NCBI RefSeq assembly: GCF_002257705.1
Contig: NZ_LSLK01000076.1
Coordinates: forward strand, 47,328-111,327
DNA: 64,000 nucleotides
Origin: Sporomusa silvacetica DSM 10669
Lineage (GTDB): Bacteria; Bacillota; Negativicutes; Sporomusales; Sporomusaceae
Direction of reading: 5' to 3'
The notes beneath the pieces are model-generated. The model was not told the DNA's origin. It ran no database searches and worked only from the letters and a program-made list of their open reading frames with translations. Of the stretch, positions 8,721 to 17,297 are shown piece after piece. The first letter of the stretch is position 1. Every line of letters starts with the position of its first letter. Made by a program: the position numbers and the translations under genes.

Positions 8721-9221
8721 ACCAAGAGCTCTTTCCTCTGCCGGAATTCTTACTAATAGCAGCAGGGCAGCATTAGCACCTGTAGCAATAACAGCAGTAA
8801 CCACTGCACCAAAGATGAGCGGTACTACTGCTAGTTCAAGCGCGACTGCAAGATAATTGGGATGCTTTAAGAATCGGTAGGGTCCACGTCGCACTGCCAG
8901 GTCGCCGGGAATTACCAAAATGCGGGTATTCCAATAATGTCCCAGGCTGATTATACACCAATATCTTACTACCTGCGCAAATAGGAATAAACTCAGCCAT
9001 ACCGGCCAACAGGAACCTAAGCTATTAGTAAAATAACCCTCAAGCACCCACCCAACCAGCCAGGCAGTGTGTAACAAGAAAAATAACGGATAATGCCTGG
9101 CGCCATATTCACTGCCTCCTTGTTTTAGCATCCATACCCCATTGCGGTTAGCTAACAATAGTTCTGATAGCCGTTGGATAACGATTATACTTGCCAAACC
9201 GCCAATCATCCCAGCTACCAT
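8700..9221 (-). CDS. bpsB: Isoprenylcysteine-methyltransferase-like membrane methyltransferase (BpsB/YpbQ type)
   Basis: A 173-residue membrane protein with four or five hydrophobic helices and the ICMT signature near the C-terminus: GHYWNTRI, GPYRFLKHPNYL and an E-E pair (PAEERAL). In Bacillus subtilis the BpsB homologue O-methylates alkylpyrones made by the type III polyketide synthase BpsA, encoded beside it. Here the gene starts inside the end of the synthase gene (overlap 9215-9221), so translation is coupled and the same chemistry is likely. The product is slightly shorter than the Bacillus protein at the C-terminus, and its end overlaps the convergent activator gene. Confidence 0.8.
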   Translation of the reverse strand: MVAGMIGGLASIIVIQRLSELLLANRNGVWMLKQGGSEYGARHYPLFFLLHTAWLVGWVLEGYFTNSLGSCWPVWLSLFLFAQVVRYWCIISLGHYWNTRILVIPGDLAVRRGPYRFLKHPNYLAVALELAVVPLIFGAVVTAVIATGANAALLLLVRIPAEERALGSRKYDI

Positions 9222-10261
9222 CTAAATAACACCTGCTCGGCGCTAAAACCTGGTCCTAAGGCTAACATTAGCCCATATTCTCCTGTTGGCGGAGTGCTTG
9301 CCAAAAAGCTATTCAGAACAAACAATACTGAGACACTCGACATGTTGCCATAGGATGCCAAAACCTTGTAGGCGTGATCTAGCTTATCATCAGACAGCCG
9401 CAGACTGTCGGCGTAGGCGTTAAGTACTTTTACACCACCTGGATGCACAACATAATGCTGAATAGAATTAATGTCAATGTCCCATTTATCACAGGCCTTA
9501 CCTGTAAGTTCAGGCAAATACTTTCTCACAATACTCGGGATATCTCGCGAAAAGCGGACTTTCAGTCCGCTTTCTGTAACATCCCAGCCCATTATATCTT
9601 CAGTGGCAGGGAATAAAGTGCTATAGCTGCCACATACGGTTGGCCCGCCACCATTAACAGCAATAAGAGCTGCGGCTGCACCATCGCCAAACAGACTGGT
9701 ACCAACAAGATTAGCTTTCGAGTAGTCATTTCGCTGAAAAGTGAGACTACAAAGCTCTACAGCTATAAGTAAAACCGCTTTTCCATGTAACATTTGAACT
9801 AACTCTGACGCGCGTGCAAGGCCAGCAACGCCTCCGGCGCAGCCCAATCCCCAAATCGGTACCCGGGCGGTATGCGGTGACAAACCTAAGCGCTGGATGA
9901 TTTTAGCGTCCATGGTAGGTGTAGCAATACCGGTGGAAGATATGTAAATGACCATACCAATTTCGTCTGCCCGGATACCAGCCTGCTCGATAACCTTTGC
10001 AGATGCCTCCTCAGCCAGAGCAAGGGCCGTCTCTTCATAGGTTTTGTTAGCTTCAGCAAAAGAATGCACCTCCTGATACCACGCAAGCGGTCGTGACAGA
10101 TGCCTTACTTTAATCAGCCCATTTTCAAAGACTGGTAACAGTCTTTCAAGATGGGCCATTTTTGTTTGGAATAACGCTGCAACAAACTCCTTGATCTCTT
10201 CTTGTTGCAAGGTATAAGGCGGTATCGCTGTCCCGATTGACACAATTTGTGGATTTCCCAT
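9215..10261 (-). CDS. bpsA: Type III polyketide synthase (alkylpyrone synthase, BpsA type)
   Basis: A 348-residue chalcone-synthase-fold enzyme. The catalytic triad is visible: Cys in WGLGCAGGVAGLAR, His in YVVHPGG and Asn in SYGNMSS. It condenses a fatty acyl-CoA starter with malonyl-CoA units to give alkylpyrones or alkylresorcinols, which are membrane-associated phenolic-like lipids. The ATG is preceded by AAGGAGGGACAAA. The stop overlaps the start of the methyltransferase gene, so the pair forms a two-gene operon. Chain-length and starter preference cannot be read from sequence. Confidence 0.9.
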   Translation of the reverse strand: MGNPQIVSIGTAIPPYTLQQEEIKEFVAALFQTKMAHLERLLPVFENGLIKVRHLSRPLAWYQEVHSFAEANKTYEETALALAEEASAKVIEQAGIRADEIGMVIYISSTGIATPTMDAKIIQRLGLSPHTARVPIWGLGCAGGVAGLARASELVQMLHGKAVLLIAVELCSLTFQRNDYSKANLVGTSLFGDGAAAALIAVNGGGPTVCGSYSTLFPATEDIMGWDVTESGLKVRFSRDIPSIVRKYLPELTGKACDKWDIDINSIQHYVVHPGGVKVLNAYADSLRLSDDKLDHAYKVLASYGNMSSVSVLFVLNSFLASTPPTGEYGLMLALGPGFSAEQVLFRW

Positions 10262-10360
10262 TTTGTCCCTCCTTGCTATAATAGCCGTTATTATAAGCTA
10301 TTTCCATTATCCGCAAAAATGCTTATAATCCAAAAAGAAAATCCAGCTTAGAAAAAGACT

Positions 10361-10391
10361 AGACCTTAGTCAATAAATTTGACCAAGGTCT
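10361..10391 (-). terminator. Probable intrinsic terminator
   Basis: AGACCTT-A-GTCA pairs with TGAC-C-AAGGTCT and is flanked by T-rich sequence. It follows the nucleobase permease gene on the minus strand. Confidence 0.55.
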
Positions 10392-10440
10392 ATTTTGTAA
10401 AATCTAAATTCCACCAGTACAGTACTCATTTCCTGGCAGA

Positions 10441-12159
10441 TCAATGTTCAAAATGAAACCGCAAAATACAATGCTCACCCACAATACAAGATTCTATCCT
10501 GTTTGAATACTTACGCATTAGAAACCCCGACAATCGTACGAGTGCATTATCATCATTGAGCAAATCCTCATCTGTTGGACGTTGCTCCGGAAATTCCATC
10601 AAAACTCCGTTATATAAAACTTTGACAGCTAAATTATATTCATCAAAACTGACTTCTAGTCTTACCTTTCCTTCTCTAACCAGCTCTAATCCAAAGGCTG
10701 TTTCGAAGAACTCGATAATTGCGGATGAAGCCCGATGTATAACCTCGCTTCGCGCTCCCCATGCCGCGCCACTGGCTTCCATGAAATCTATCACTTCTTC
10801 TGTCGAATTCATTCCTACTGTTAGTTCAATCGTTCTTTTCTGTTTTATGCCGATACGAAATAGCAGATTTAAAAAAACAGCCGTAATCGAAACCACTGCA
10901 AGGGAGGATTTGAATAAAGCTTGAAGTTGCACCGGAAATTGAGCATATATGCTAGGCAGCAGGTCTACACTCAATCCAAAAACCAGTGATAACCCAACTA
11001 CAAATATTTTCCTTTGATCAAGCATACGTGAAGCAATGATTTGAAACCCCTCAATAACAAAGTATCCAAGATTTATTAGTAACACCGCTCCCATAACAGG
11101 TGCAGGCATGATGGCTAAGAAGGCAGCAGCTTTCGGGAAAAAAGCCATCGCAATAAACACGCCGCTTACAAGATATGCCAACCGGCGACTAGTAACACCG
11201 TTTACAATCGATAACCCCACACTGCCTGAACTACTGTTCAGACCCATACAGCCAATAATTCCGCAGACTGATGTCCCAATTCCTTCAGCAAAGATGCCCT
11301 TCCCGACGTTTTTTATATCAACACGTTTCCAATTTACATCATTTGTCTTTTGGCATATTGCTAAATTACCCATTGTTTTCAGCGTAGAGCAAATAACTGC
11401 GACCAAAAATGGCAATAGTAATCTCTCGTCAAAAGACCACTCCATACGAATGGCAGGAATAGCGATATATGGCGTAGCGACTAATTGTTCTATATCATCT
11501 ACATTTAGAATTCCGCATAAGTAAGACAGCACATATCCCACTACTATGCCAATAAATATAGAGTATTGCCGCATAGAAGCCTTGCCCCATACGTTTAATG
11601 AAACCATGATTGCCAAGATTATAATTCCAACCCACATTGATGTAATATCTATTGTAGTTTTCATATCGTCAACGCCAAATATCGCCGAAACCCCGGGAGC
11701 AATACCGGCAATCCCGGTCATGGCAACCATTAATCCTGCTACCTCTGTAGGAAACAAAAACCGTATGCGCGGAATTATTCTGCTAATCAGCATCTGAAAG
11801 CAACCCGCAATAGTAGTCATGCCAAATAGCAATGCCAACCCACCTGTCTGTACTGCCAAGGCAGAAGCCTGATAATACAAGAAACCAGTTTCCTCAGCAC
11901 AAAAATATCCGGATCCCACCGCACCTTTACGTAAGACTTGTAAAAACGTCCCCAGTCCGATTCCTATCATCATTATACTTACAAAATTTTGAGCTACTTC
12001 CCGCGATCCGCCCATCATACTTATGATCAAAACAGGAAGCACCAAATCCATCGATAATACTACTATTTGTTGGATAACAAGTGGGATTGCCACTTTATTT
12101 GGGATTTTATCATGAAGTCCATAGTTTATATTTTTCGGTTTTTTCTCGTTTTTAACCAT
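10441..12159 (-). CDS. NCS2-family nucleobase permease with an unusual C-terminal domain
   Basis: A 572-residue protein. Residues about 15-440 form a nucleobase/cation symporter-2 (uracil/xanthine permease) with 12-14 hydrophobic helices; family-type segments include GLGTFLQVL and the helix-breaking GLNSSSGSVGLSIVNGVTSR. A further ~130 residues follow (from about 445) and are soluble and acidic. They contain STEEVIDFMEASG, EVSFDEYNLAVKVLYNG and a terminal HCILRFHFEH, reminiscent of a degenerate GHKL/anti-sigma ATPase fold. Ordinary NCS2 permeases (420-460 residues) lack this part. It could sense a cytoplasmic partner or ligand. Substrate is unknown; the symporter call is solid, the extension is unexplained. 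Confidence 0.8.
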   Translation of the reverse strand: MVKNEKKPKNINYGLHDKIPNKVAIPLVIQQIVVLSMDLVLPVLIISMMGGSREVAQNFVSIMMIGIGLGTFLQVLRKGAVGSGYFCAEETGFLYYQASALAVQTGGLALLFGMTTIAGCFQMLISRIIPRIRFLFPTEVAGLMVAMTGIAGIAPGVSAIFGVDDMKTTIDITSMWVGIIILAIMVSLNVWGKASMRQYSIFIGIVVGYVLSYLCGILNVDDIEQLVATPYIAIPAIRMEWSFDERLLLPFLVAVICSTLKTMGNLAICQKTNDVNWKRVDIKNVGKGIFAEGIGTSVCGIIGCMGLNSSSGSVGLSIVNGVTSRRLAYLVSGVFIAMAFFPKAAAFLAIMPAPVMGAVLLINLGYFVIEGFQIIASRMLDQRKIFVVGLSLVFGLSVDLLPSIYAQFPVQLQALFKSSLAVVSITAVFLNLLFRIGIKQKRTIELTVGMNSTEEVIDFMEASGAAWGARSEVIHRASSAIIEFFETAFGLELVREGKVRLEVSFDEYNLAVKVLYNGVLMEFPEQRPTDEDLLNDDNALVRLSGFLMRKYSNRIESCIVGEHCILRFHFEH

Positions 12160-12412
12160 TCGTTAAACTCACAGGAACCCAGCACCATAGTAAGAAGGCT
12201 GCTTAGTCGTTCCTTGCTCCTTTAATTATATTGACACATGCCACAAATCCAAAAGTAATGCCCCTTACCATTAAATAATAGTAGTGATAATTTAGATCAT
12301 TAAGATCTTGGATTTATATCCATTTATAGCAATGATAACATTTTATCACAGATACTTTCCAAAAGCTGTACCACTAAATCAATTTATATTCTGCAAATCA
12401 AAAAATGTCGTT

Positions 12413-12541
12413 CAATCCAGATGGAAAGTTATATACTTTCCATCTGGATAAGAAAAGACTTGACTTGTGCCAAGTCCTTTAGGACGCCGGCAGAAGCCTT
12501 AGTCGTTCAATCCAGGGAAAGTTAACCTTTACATCTGGACA
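12413..12541 (+). repeat. Palindromic repeat, copy R3 (one full unit plus the end of another)
   Basis: Begins with the final part of a unit (GTCGTTCAATCCAG with the GGAAAGT/ACTTTCC hairpin) followed by one complete unit from GATAAGAAAAGACTT to CATCTGGAC. It occupies the gap between the divergent permease and CBS-protein genes. The rest of that gap (12160-12412) shows nothing I can assign. Confidence 0.85.
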
Positions 12542-12638
12542 AGAAAAACTTTACATTGAGAAAACCGTGTATTATGATGAAACTATAGAAAAAATAACGT
12601 GGCTGGAATATGCTATATACAACGTGCTAAAGCTTTTT

Positions 12639-12714
12639 GCAGTCGGGTGGTGTGTTGGCATAAGCGGAAGTCAAACGCTAGTGGTGGAGCGTTGTCAATA
12701 CACCACCCGACTGC
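12639..12714 (+). ncRNA. Long structured leader before the CBS-domain gene
   Basis: Arms 12639-12657 and 12696-12714 form a 19-bp stem with a single G-U pair. Inside it, AACGCT (12674-12679) and AGCGTT (12688-12693) make a second hairpin with loop AGTGGTGG. The structure ends about 50 bases before the start codon. No T-run follows, so it is not a simple terminator. It may be a regulatory RNA, an RNA processing site or the relic of a small palindromic mobile element. Confidence 0.5.
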
Positions 12715-12764
12715 GCCTGCAAACTTATTTAATGCGGAATATATAGATAGGGGGAATGCTTGTC

Positions 12765-13211
12765 ATGAAAGCCAAAGATATTATGGTCAAAAAAGTGATC
12801 ACTGTTCATAAAAACGACACTATTGCGCAAATTGCTAAAGTTTTAGTAGATCAAGCTATTTCTGGCGTGCCGGTAGTAGATGATGAAGGATCCTTAGTGG
12901 GTATTGTCAGTGAAGGGGATTTGTTACACAAAGGAACTACTCCGCGAGTACCAAGTTATGTTAATATTTTAGGCGCTATCATTTACTACAACGGCGTAGA
13001 GCAGTACAATGCTGACTTTAAAAAACTCATGGCAGAGCAAGCCGCTAGCATTATGACTGAAAAAGTGGTATCTATTTCTGAGGAAATAGAAATAGATGAA
13101 ATTGCCAAACTAATGTTACAACATAGTATTAAGCGGATACCAGTCGTTAAGAATAATAAAATTATCGGTATTATCAGTCGGAGAGATCTAATCAAGTTGC
13201 TCATAAAGTAA
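12765..13211 (+). CDS. CBS-domain pair protein
   Basis: A 148-residue protein consisting of two CBS motifs. The first covers about 5-60 (DIMVKKVITVHKNDTIAQIAK..GIVSEGDLLHK) and the second about 90-148 (IMTEKVVSISEEIEIDEIAKLM..GIISRRDLIKLL). Such stand-alone pairs bind adenine nucleotides and usually regulate another protein. The start at 12765 has GGGGG ten bases upstream; the ATG at 12756 is too close to that site. The gene stands alone, with a structured leader before it and a strong terminator after it. The partner is not evident. Confidence 0.85.
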   Translation: MKAKDIMVKKVITVHKNDTIAQIAKVLVDQAISGVPVVDDEGSLVGIVSEGDLLHKGTTPRVPSYVNILGAIIYYNGVEQYNADFKKLMAEQAASIMTEKVVSISEEIEIDEIAKLMLQHSIKRIPVVKNNKIIGIISRRDLIKLLIK

Positions 13212-13281
13212 ACAGCGTTTTATCTTAGTTCGTGTTTGGGATTATTGGTTGGATTTTGCACCAAGGAAAGTTTCGCCAAAA

Positions 13282-13324
13282 TAGCGTAGGGCTGCCTCAA
13301 GCGTATTGAGACAGCCCTACGCTA
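13282..13324 (+). terminator. Strong hairpin terminator after the CBS gene
   Basis: TAGCGTAGGGCTG pairs with CAGCCCTACGCTA, with an inner CTCAA/TTGAG extension, followed by TTACTACTACTT. It probably serves the plus-strand CBS gene and may also work for the convergent gene. Confidence 0.75.
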
Positions 13325-13441
13325 TTACTACTACTTGCCCCTCTTTCCGTCTAACAGTTTCGGAATATAATGACAAGTATTTTTTATACGCATGTGACCT
13401 TTTATCATTTTACGAGTTACAAGGCAGTTCAACTACTGTGT

Positions 13442-13729
13442 TTACCTGAACAAACACTCGAATCTGGAATCATATTTGGATGGAATAAATTCAATAACCT
13501 CATACTCTGCTGCCCCATCAATATAAAACGGGTCTTGCTTAATAATATCCCATAGTTCTTCCTCGCTGCTTGCGCTAGCAAAAATAACGCCACCAACTCT
13601 CGGTTCTCTGCGCCCGGAAACAATAAATTTCTCTTGATTATAAAATCGATCTAGAAATTCGATATGCGCAGATACTAATTCATCAATTCGCGCCAATGGC
13701 TTAACATATTTCAAAACAACAATAAACAT
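13442..13729 (-). CDS. YciI-family protein
   Basis: A 95-residue ferredoxin-like (dimeric alpha/beta barrel) protein. Family features are the opening MFIVVLKYVKP, the His of VSAHIEFLDR, GRREPRVGGVIFASASS and the DPFY motif (IIKQDPFYIDGAAEYEVIEF). GGGGGAG precedes the ATG. YCII-domain proteins are small, sometimes enzymes of degradative pathways, and mostly of unknown role. No functional partner is adjacent. Confidence 0.85.
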   Translation of the reverse strand: MFIVVLKYVKPLARIDELVSAHIEFLDRFYNQEKFIVSGRREPRVGGVIFASASSEEELWDIIKQDPFYIDGAAEYEVIEFIPSKYDSRFECLFR

Positions 13730-13854
13730 CCGATCTCCCCCTTAGATTTTTCATATTGCCCATTTCCTCTTTGTCTTGCTCCATTTCACCAATCACATTG
13801 GCCATATACCTCTTGATTCTATGTAAATCAGCTATATTCTTCATTGATAGGGAA

Positions 13855-13881
13855 AAACGCAACCATTTCGTGGCTGCGTTT
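13855..13881 (-). terminator. Terminator of the 30-residue gene
   Basis: On the minus strand AAACGCA-G-CCA and TGG-T-TGCGTTT form a hairpin that runs directly into a T-run (GCGTTTTTC). It starts 10 bases after the stop of the small lysine-rich gene. Confidence 0.75.
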
Positions 13882-13891
13882 AATTAAAACT

Positions 13892-13984
13892 TTATTCGGA
13901 TTTATTTGATAGAACTGTTGGAGTAACCTTCTTTTCAGCCTTTTTCTTCTTTTTTTCCTTGTTCTTTGGACTTTTATCTCCCAT
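13892..13984 (-). CDS. Small lysine-rich protein (30 residues)
   Basis: Reads MGDKSPKNKEKKKKK, then AEKKVTPTVLSNKSE. The MGDKSPK..K opening is a recurring type of tiny basic hypothetical protein in Firmicutes. AAAAGGGAG lies nine bases before this ATG; another ATG three codons earlier sits directly on the ribosome site and is less likely. A terminator follows within 10 bases, so the gene forms a compact unit. Too short for automated ORF calling. Function unknown; the charge suggests nucleic-acid or ribosome association. Confidence 0.7.
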   Translation of the reverse strand: MGDKSPKNKEKKKKKAEKKVTPTVLSNKSE

Positions 13985-14162
13985 TTTGAACATCTCCCTT
14001 TTATAACAAATATACCTACGATAATTATAGCATAGTTTATTATCTTACAACGTTGCTTCTACAATCACATTGCGGCATACTTCATTCAGTAGCCAGTTAA
14101 AACATGAAAATCGTACGTTTTTCATAGAATAGCTTAGTATTTCACGATTCCTCTACCCTTTC

Positions 14163-14822
14163 TTACATTGTAAGATATAAGGGCAGCTTTCCTCGTATCG
14201 CCAAATCCAACCTTGTTTCAACTTCATTCCAATTAATTAGCTCCAATATCCTTCGAACATACTCTTCCCGTTGGTATTGATAATCTAAATAATAAGCATG
14301 TTCCCATACGTCGAGAACCAGTATAGGAATAGACCCCCACTGTGTCAGATTTTGGTGTTTCTCCGCGATCAAAATCTCCAGGTAATTCCACGATGGATTC
14401 CATGCGAGAATACCCCAGCCTGATGCTTCAACCTTAATGGTAGCAGCAATTAGCTGTTCCAAAAAAGCATCAAAACTTACAAAACGTCTGGTAATTTCCC
14501 TAACGGTATCCGGCCCTGGTTCACCACCAGTTCCCTTTTGGGTCAGTATCGTCCAATAGATGCTATGAAGGATATGTCCAGAACCATTGAATGCTAATTC
14601 ATTTTCCCAGTATTTAATGAATGTATAGTCTTTTCCCGCCCGGGCTTGCGCTAATGCTACCTCTGCTTTATTAAGGCCATCCACATAAGCTTTATGATGA
14701 TGATCGTGATGTATTCTAAGTGTATCTTCACTAATAATCGGTTCAAGGGCATCATACGCATATGGCAATGGAGGCAAGCGGTGTTTACCAATTGGCACAC
14801 GTTTGGCTGTTGATTTTATCAA
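14163..14822 (-). CDS. Fe/Mn superoxide dismutase
   Basis: A 219-residue SOD. The metal ligands fit the family: first His in LRIHHDHHHKAYVDG, second in NGSGHILHSIYW, then Asp and His in VLDVWEHAYYLDYQ. The second-sphere motif GSGWGILAW appears as ASGWGILAWN. It disproportionates superoxide in the cytoplasm. The start is probably TTG at 14822, with AAGGAG ten bases upstream. The metal cannot be fixed from sequence. It is monocistronic. Confidence 0.93.
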   Translation of the reverse strand: MIKSTAKRVPIGKHRLPPLPYAYDALEPIISEDTLRIHHDHHHKAYVDGLNKAEVALAQARAGKDYTFIKYWENELAFNGSGHILHSIYWTILTQKGTGGEPGPDTVREITRRFVSFDAFLEQLIAATIKVEASGWGILAWNPSWNYLEILIAEKHQNLTQWGSIPILVLDVWEHAYYLDYQYQREEYVRRILELINWNEVETRLDLAIRGKLPLYLTM

Positions 14823-15018
14823 TATTTTACATCTCCTTTTTGCATATTCTCTACAATTAATGTATTCACTGAGGAATAAAAAGGCGATGAAACATACTTA
14901 AAAATGACACATTGATTTGGACGGACAGATGGTAGCCATTTCTCAGCTCCTCTAATACCTGACCCAAGGTTTGCCCTGCTGCTAACCGCTATTATTATCA
15001 GTAGTTTTCACTTTCCGT

Positions 15019-16497
15019 CTATTCAATTTTACTATTGCCAATTTCAGCGCCGCCCCATTCCACTAAGGTAAATCCTTTCCTAACAAAAGTCGGCAAGGTC
15101 TGCTCCGGTAACTTTTGGATACTACTTATATCATCAACACCTGAAAACTCCATAAATACCCGGATTGTTGTTTCCGCTGCAGGCTTTGTTTCAAGAACTG
15201 AACTTCCGTCAATATTGTCATTGATTCTAAAATAGACAAAACAATTTTTATGATTTTTCATTACTGGTAACCAATAGACTATAAAATCATTGATTTCATT
15301 CTCATTCAGACCGATACTCGCCAATTTGCTTTGGAGAAACGAAACATAGTCCTCATTTTTTACATAAAATCCAGATTTAAATTGGTAGTGTTCTTTCGCA
15401 AACAAATAAGCGCCATCCCAAAATAGGTATTTATAAACTCTATTGTCCTTCACATTCAATAAGTTTCCGTTTGGTTCTGCAATGACTGTCCAGTTATCGG
15501 CATATGCCGGATAGGTATTGAGTATCGTCCCTTTGAAGTTATGAATAATTGAAATTTGTGATTGCTGTTCCGGATAAAGATAAATCGCCGGTTTTTTAAG
15601 AATAACCTCTGCCTCTAAAACAATTTCGAGTGGTTCATCTTTTATTTCAGTTAGCTTACTTGTTTTATTACTATAAGCAGAAACAAATTCTATATATGAA
15701 TATTCTTTTAGCTGTTCTTCAGAAAGAGTAACATCAAAACTTGATTTTTGCGAGTCAAGGAGCAACTCGCCTTTAGCGCCTGGTTTTAAATCCTTTAGTA
15801 GATAAATCTGATAGTTTTCACATTTTTCCAGGTCTTGTGAAAGACCAATGAATTTATGCTTGAATACTTCGCCCATAATTCTTTTGCCTTGCACTGGCTG
15901 TTGAGCGCTCTCCTTGTTGCGACTATCGGCATTGACCAGGCTGGCGTCCGCCTCACCCATTTTGGCAATGTAAACATACGAACTATCCATACCCCAGTAG
16001 CTGCGTGGATAAACCGAATAGAAGTTCATATGATATTTGGTGTTGGGCTGTAAAAGGGCATACTCACCACCCACAATTCCGGCTAAATGATACCATGGTC
16101 CATTTTTAGACATGCCCTCAACATACAATACCGAATCTCTTCCCGGCTTATCTCCAGTCCAGGCAACCAAATCATTTTTTTCCGGTAATACATACTCCCT
16201 GGCATCCATAGTAATGTGCTTTTCCAGATCCGCCTTGAGCGCAGCTAAAGACTCCTGTAATTCAGCTAAGTTCTTTTGCTCCCCTTGTTGTTTCCGAAAC
16301 TCTATCCACCGCTGATGCCGATCAATTTCCAAATTGATTGCTGCTATCGTCGCCGACAGACACTGTTGTTTCAAATCTCTCTGCTGCAAAGTGTCATTGC
16401 CGTCCTTCATACTATCGTCCGCATAACCAACAGACCCGAAAGACAAAACAAACATAACAAGAAAAAGAATACATGCCCAAGCAACTGATTTTCTCAT
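15019..16497 (-). CDS. Secreted hypothetical protein with KPAIYLYP motif
   Basis: A 492-residue exported protein. Residues 1-25 are a signal peptide (basic MRKS, hydrophobic core, SVGYA-DD cleavage). About 30-80 is a helical, probably coiled-coil segment. About 85-200 contains aromatic-rich sequence (GPWYHLAG, YPRSYWGMDSSYVYI). A second part starts near 300 with KPAIYLYPEQQ and continues with WDGAYLF and KGFTLVEWGG, a pattern I know from uncharacterised bacterial proteins but with no assigned role. The ATG at 16497 follows GGGGAGGGAAAG; an earlier start ten codons upstream has none. It is monocistronic, bounded by a strong terminator upstream. Confidence 0.7.
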   Translation of the reverse strand: MRKSVAWACILFLVMFVLSFGSVGYADDSMKDGNDTLQQRDLKQQCLSATIAAINLEIDRHQRWIEFRKQQGEQKNLAELQESLAALKADLEKHITMDAREYVLPEKNDLVAWTGDKPGRDSVLYVEGMSKNGPWYHLAGIVGGEYALLQPNTKYHMNFYSVYPRSYWGMDSSYVYIAKMGEADASLVNADSRNKESAQQPVQGKRIMGEVFKHKFIGLSQDLEKCENYQIYLLKDLKPGAKGELLLDSQKSSFDVTLSEEQLKEYSYIEFVSAYSNKTSKLTEIKDEPLEIVLEAEVILKKPAIYLYPEQQSQISIIHNFKGTILNTYPAYADNWTVIAEPNGNLLNVKDNRVYKYLFWDGAYLFAKEHYQFKSGFYVKNEDYVSFLQSKLASIGLNENEINDFIVYWLPVMKNHKNCFVYFRINDNIDGSSVLETKPAAETTIRVFMEFSGVDDISSIQKLPEQTLPTFVRKGFTLVEWGGAEIGNSKIE

Positions 16498-16633
16498 ACA
16501 CTTTCCCTCCCCATAATTTACCAACATTCTGCTTCATTATTATAAACGCTGATACAAACCAAAAGTAACGCCTTAATCAATTTTCCTTTACAAAATTTTC
16601 TGTTTTTCCAGCGAGGTATGGTTCTTAACTCGT

Positions 16634-16698
16634 ATTGAAATAAAAAGCACTATTTGCCTGTTATCATGAACAGGACAAATAGTGCTTTTTATTTCAAT
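16634..16698. terminator. Very long inverted repeat, bidirectional terminator
   Basis: ATTGAAATAAAAAGCACTAT at the left is mirrored at the right by its complement, with an inner CCTGTT/AACAGG extension around a 6-base loop. It follows the minus-strand DUF2148 gene. Confidence 0.8.
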
Positions 16699-16706
16699 AC
16701 ATGCTA

Positions 16707-17234
16707 TTACCGATCAAAGAATGGGCTTTTGCCGGTTATACTAAGCGGGATTCCATAAACTATTTTGACCTCCTCGCCCAGAAGGCCAATATTGACGGCC
16801 GCTTTACCTACGCTGAACATTACTCTATTGTCGGCATGATATAAGGAAGCGGTGTTAACTGCCGATCCCACAGCTATCCCAAGATCACCAGTGCTGATAG
16901 CACATATCCCTGTACCTTGTGCACACTCAGCACAATCCGCATACCCACAATAGCCACATGGCTTCACTCCGAGGGGTTTCACCTTCTGACCTAACAACAC
17001 AACCAATGCTGCCTTATCGATGCAATTGGCATCACGTTCGAAAAATTGCATACCTGATTCTTGAGCAATGTGCCGCATCTCTGCTGATAGTTGCTCTTTT
17101 TCTTGCCCATTAACGATCAAGGTTACCAAATTGTCCACGCCTCTACCTTTGGGAGCAGTTCTCGCCGCCACACACATCATATCGGCAATCTGTGCTACTG
17201 CACGTTCTTCAATTTCCTGGCTACTAATAATCAT
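16707..17234 (-). CDS. DUF2148 ferredoxin-domain protein
   Basis: A 175-residue protein of the DUF2148 family. A cysteine cluster, CGYCGYADCAEC..GTGICA at about residues 110-130, resembles an Fe-S site, and MCVAARTAPKGRGVDNL near the N-terminus matches the family. GGAGG precedes the ATG. It lies directly downstream of a flavin reductase-like gene on the same strand (63-bp gap), so the two may form a small redox operon. The biochemical function is unknown. Confidence 0.85.
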   Translation of the reverse strand: MIISSQEIEERAVAQIADMMCVAARTAPKGRGVDNLVTLIVNGQEKEQLSAEMRHIAQESGMQFFERDANCIDKAALVVLLGQKVKPLGVKPCGYCGYADCAECAQGTGICAISTGDLGIAVGSAVNTASLYHADNRVMFSVGKAAVNIGLLGEEVKIVYGIPLSITGKSPFFDR

Positions 17235-17297
17235 CTAAATTCCTCCATTTTCTTTCTATAACATAAAGAGTATCTGAATAAATTATATTTTAAAGCA

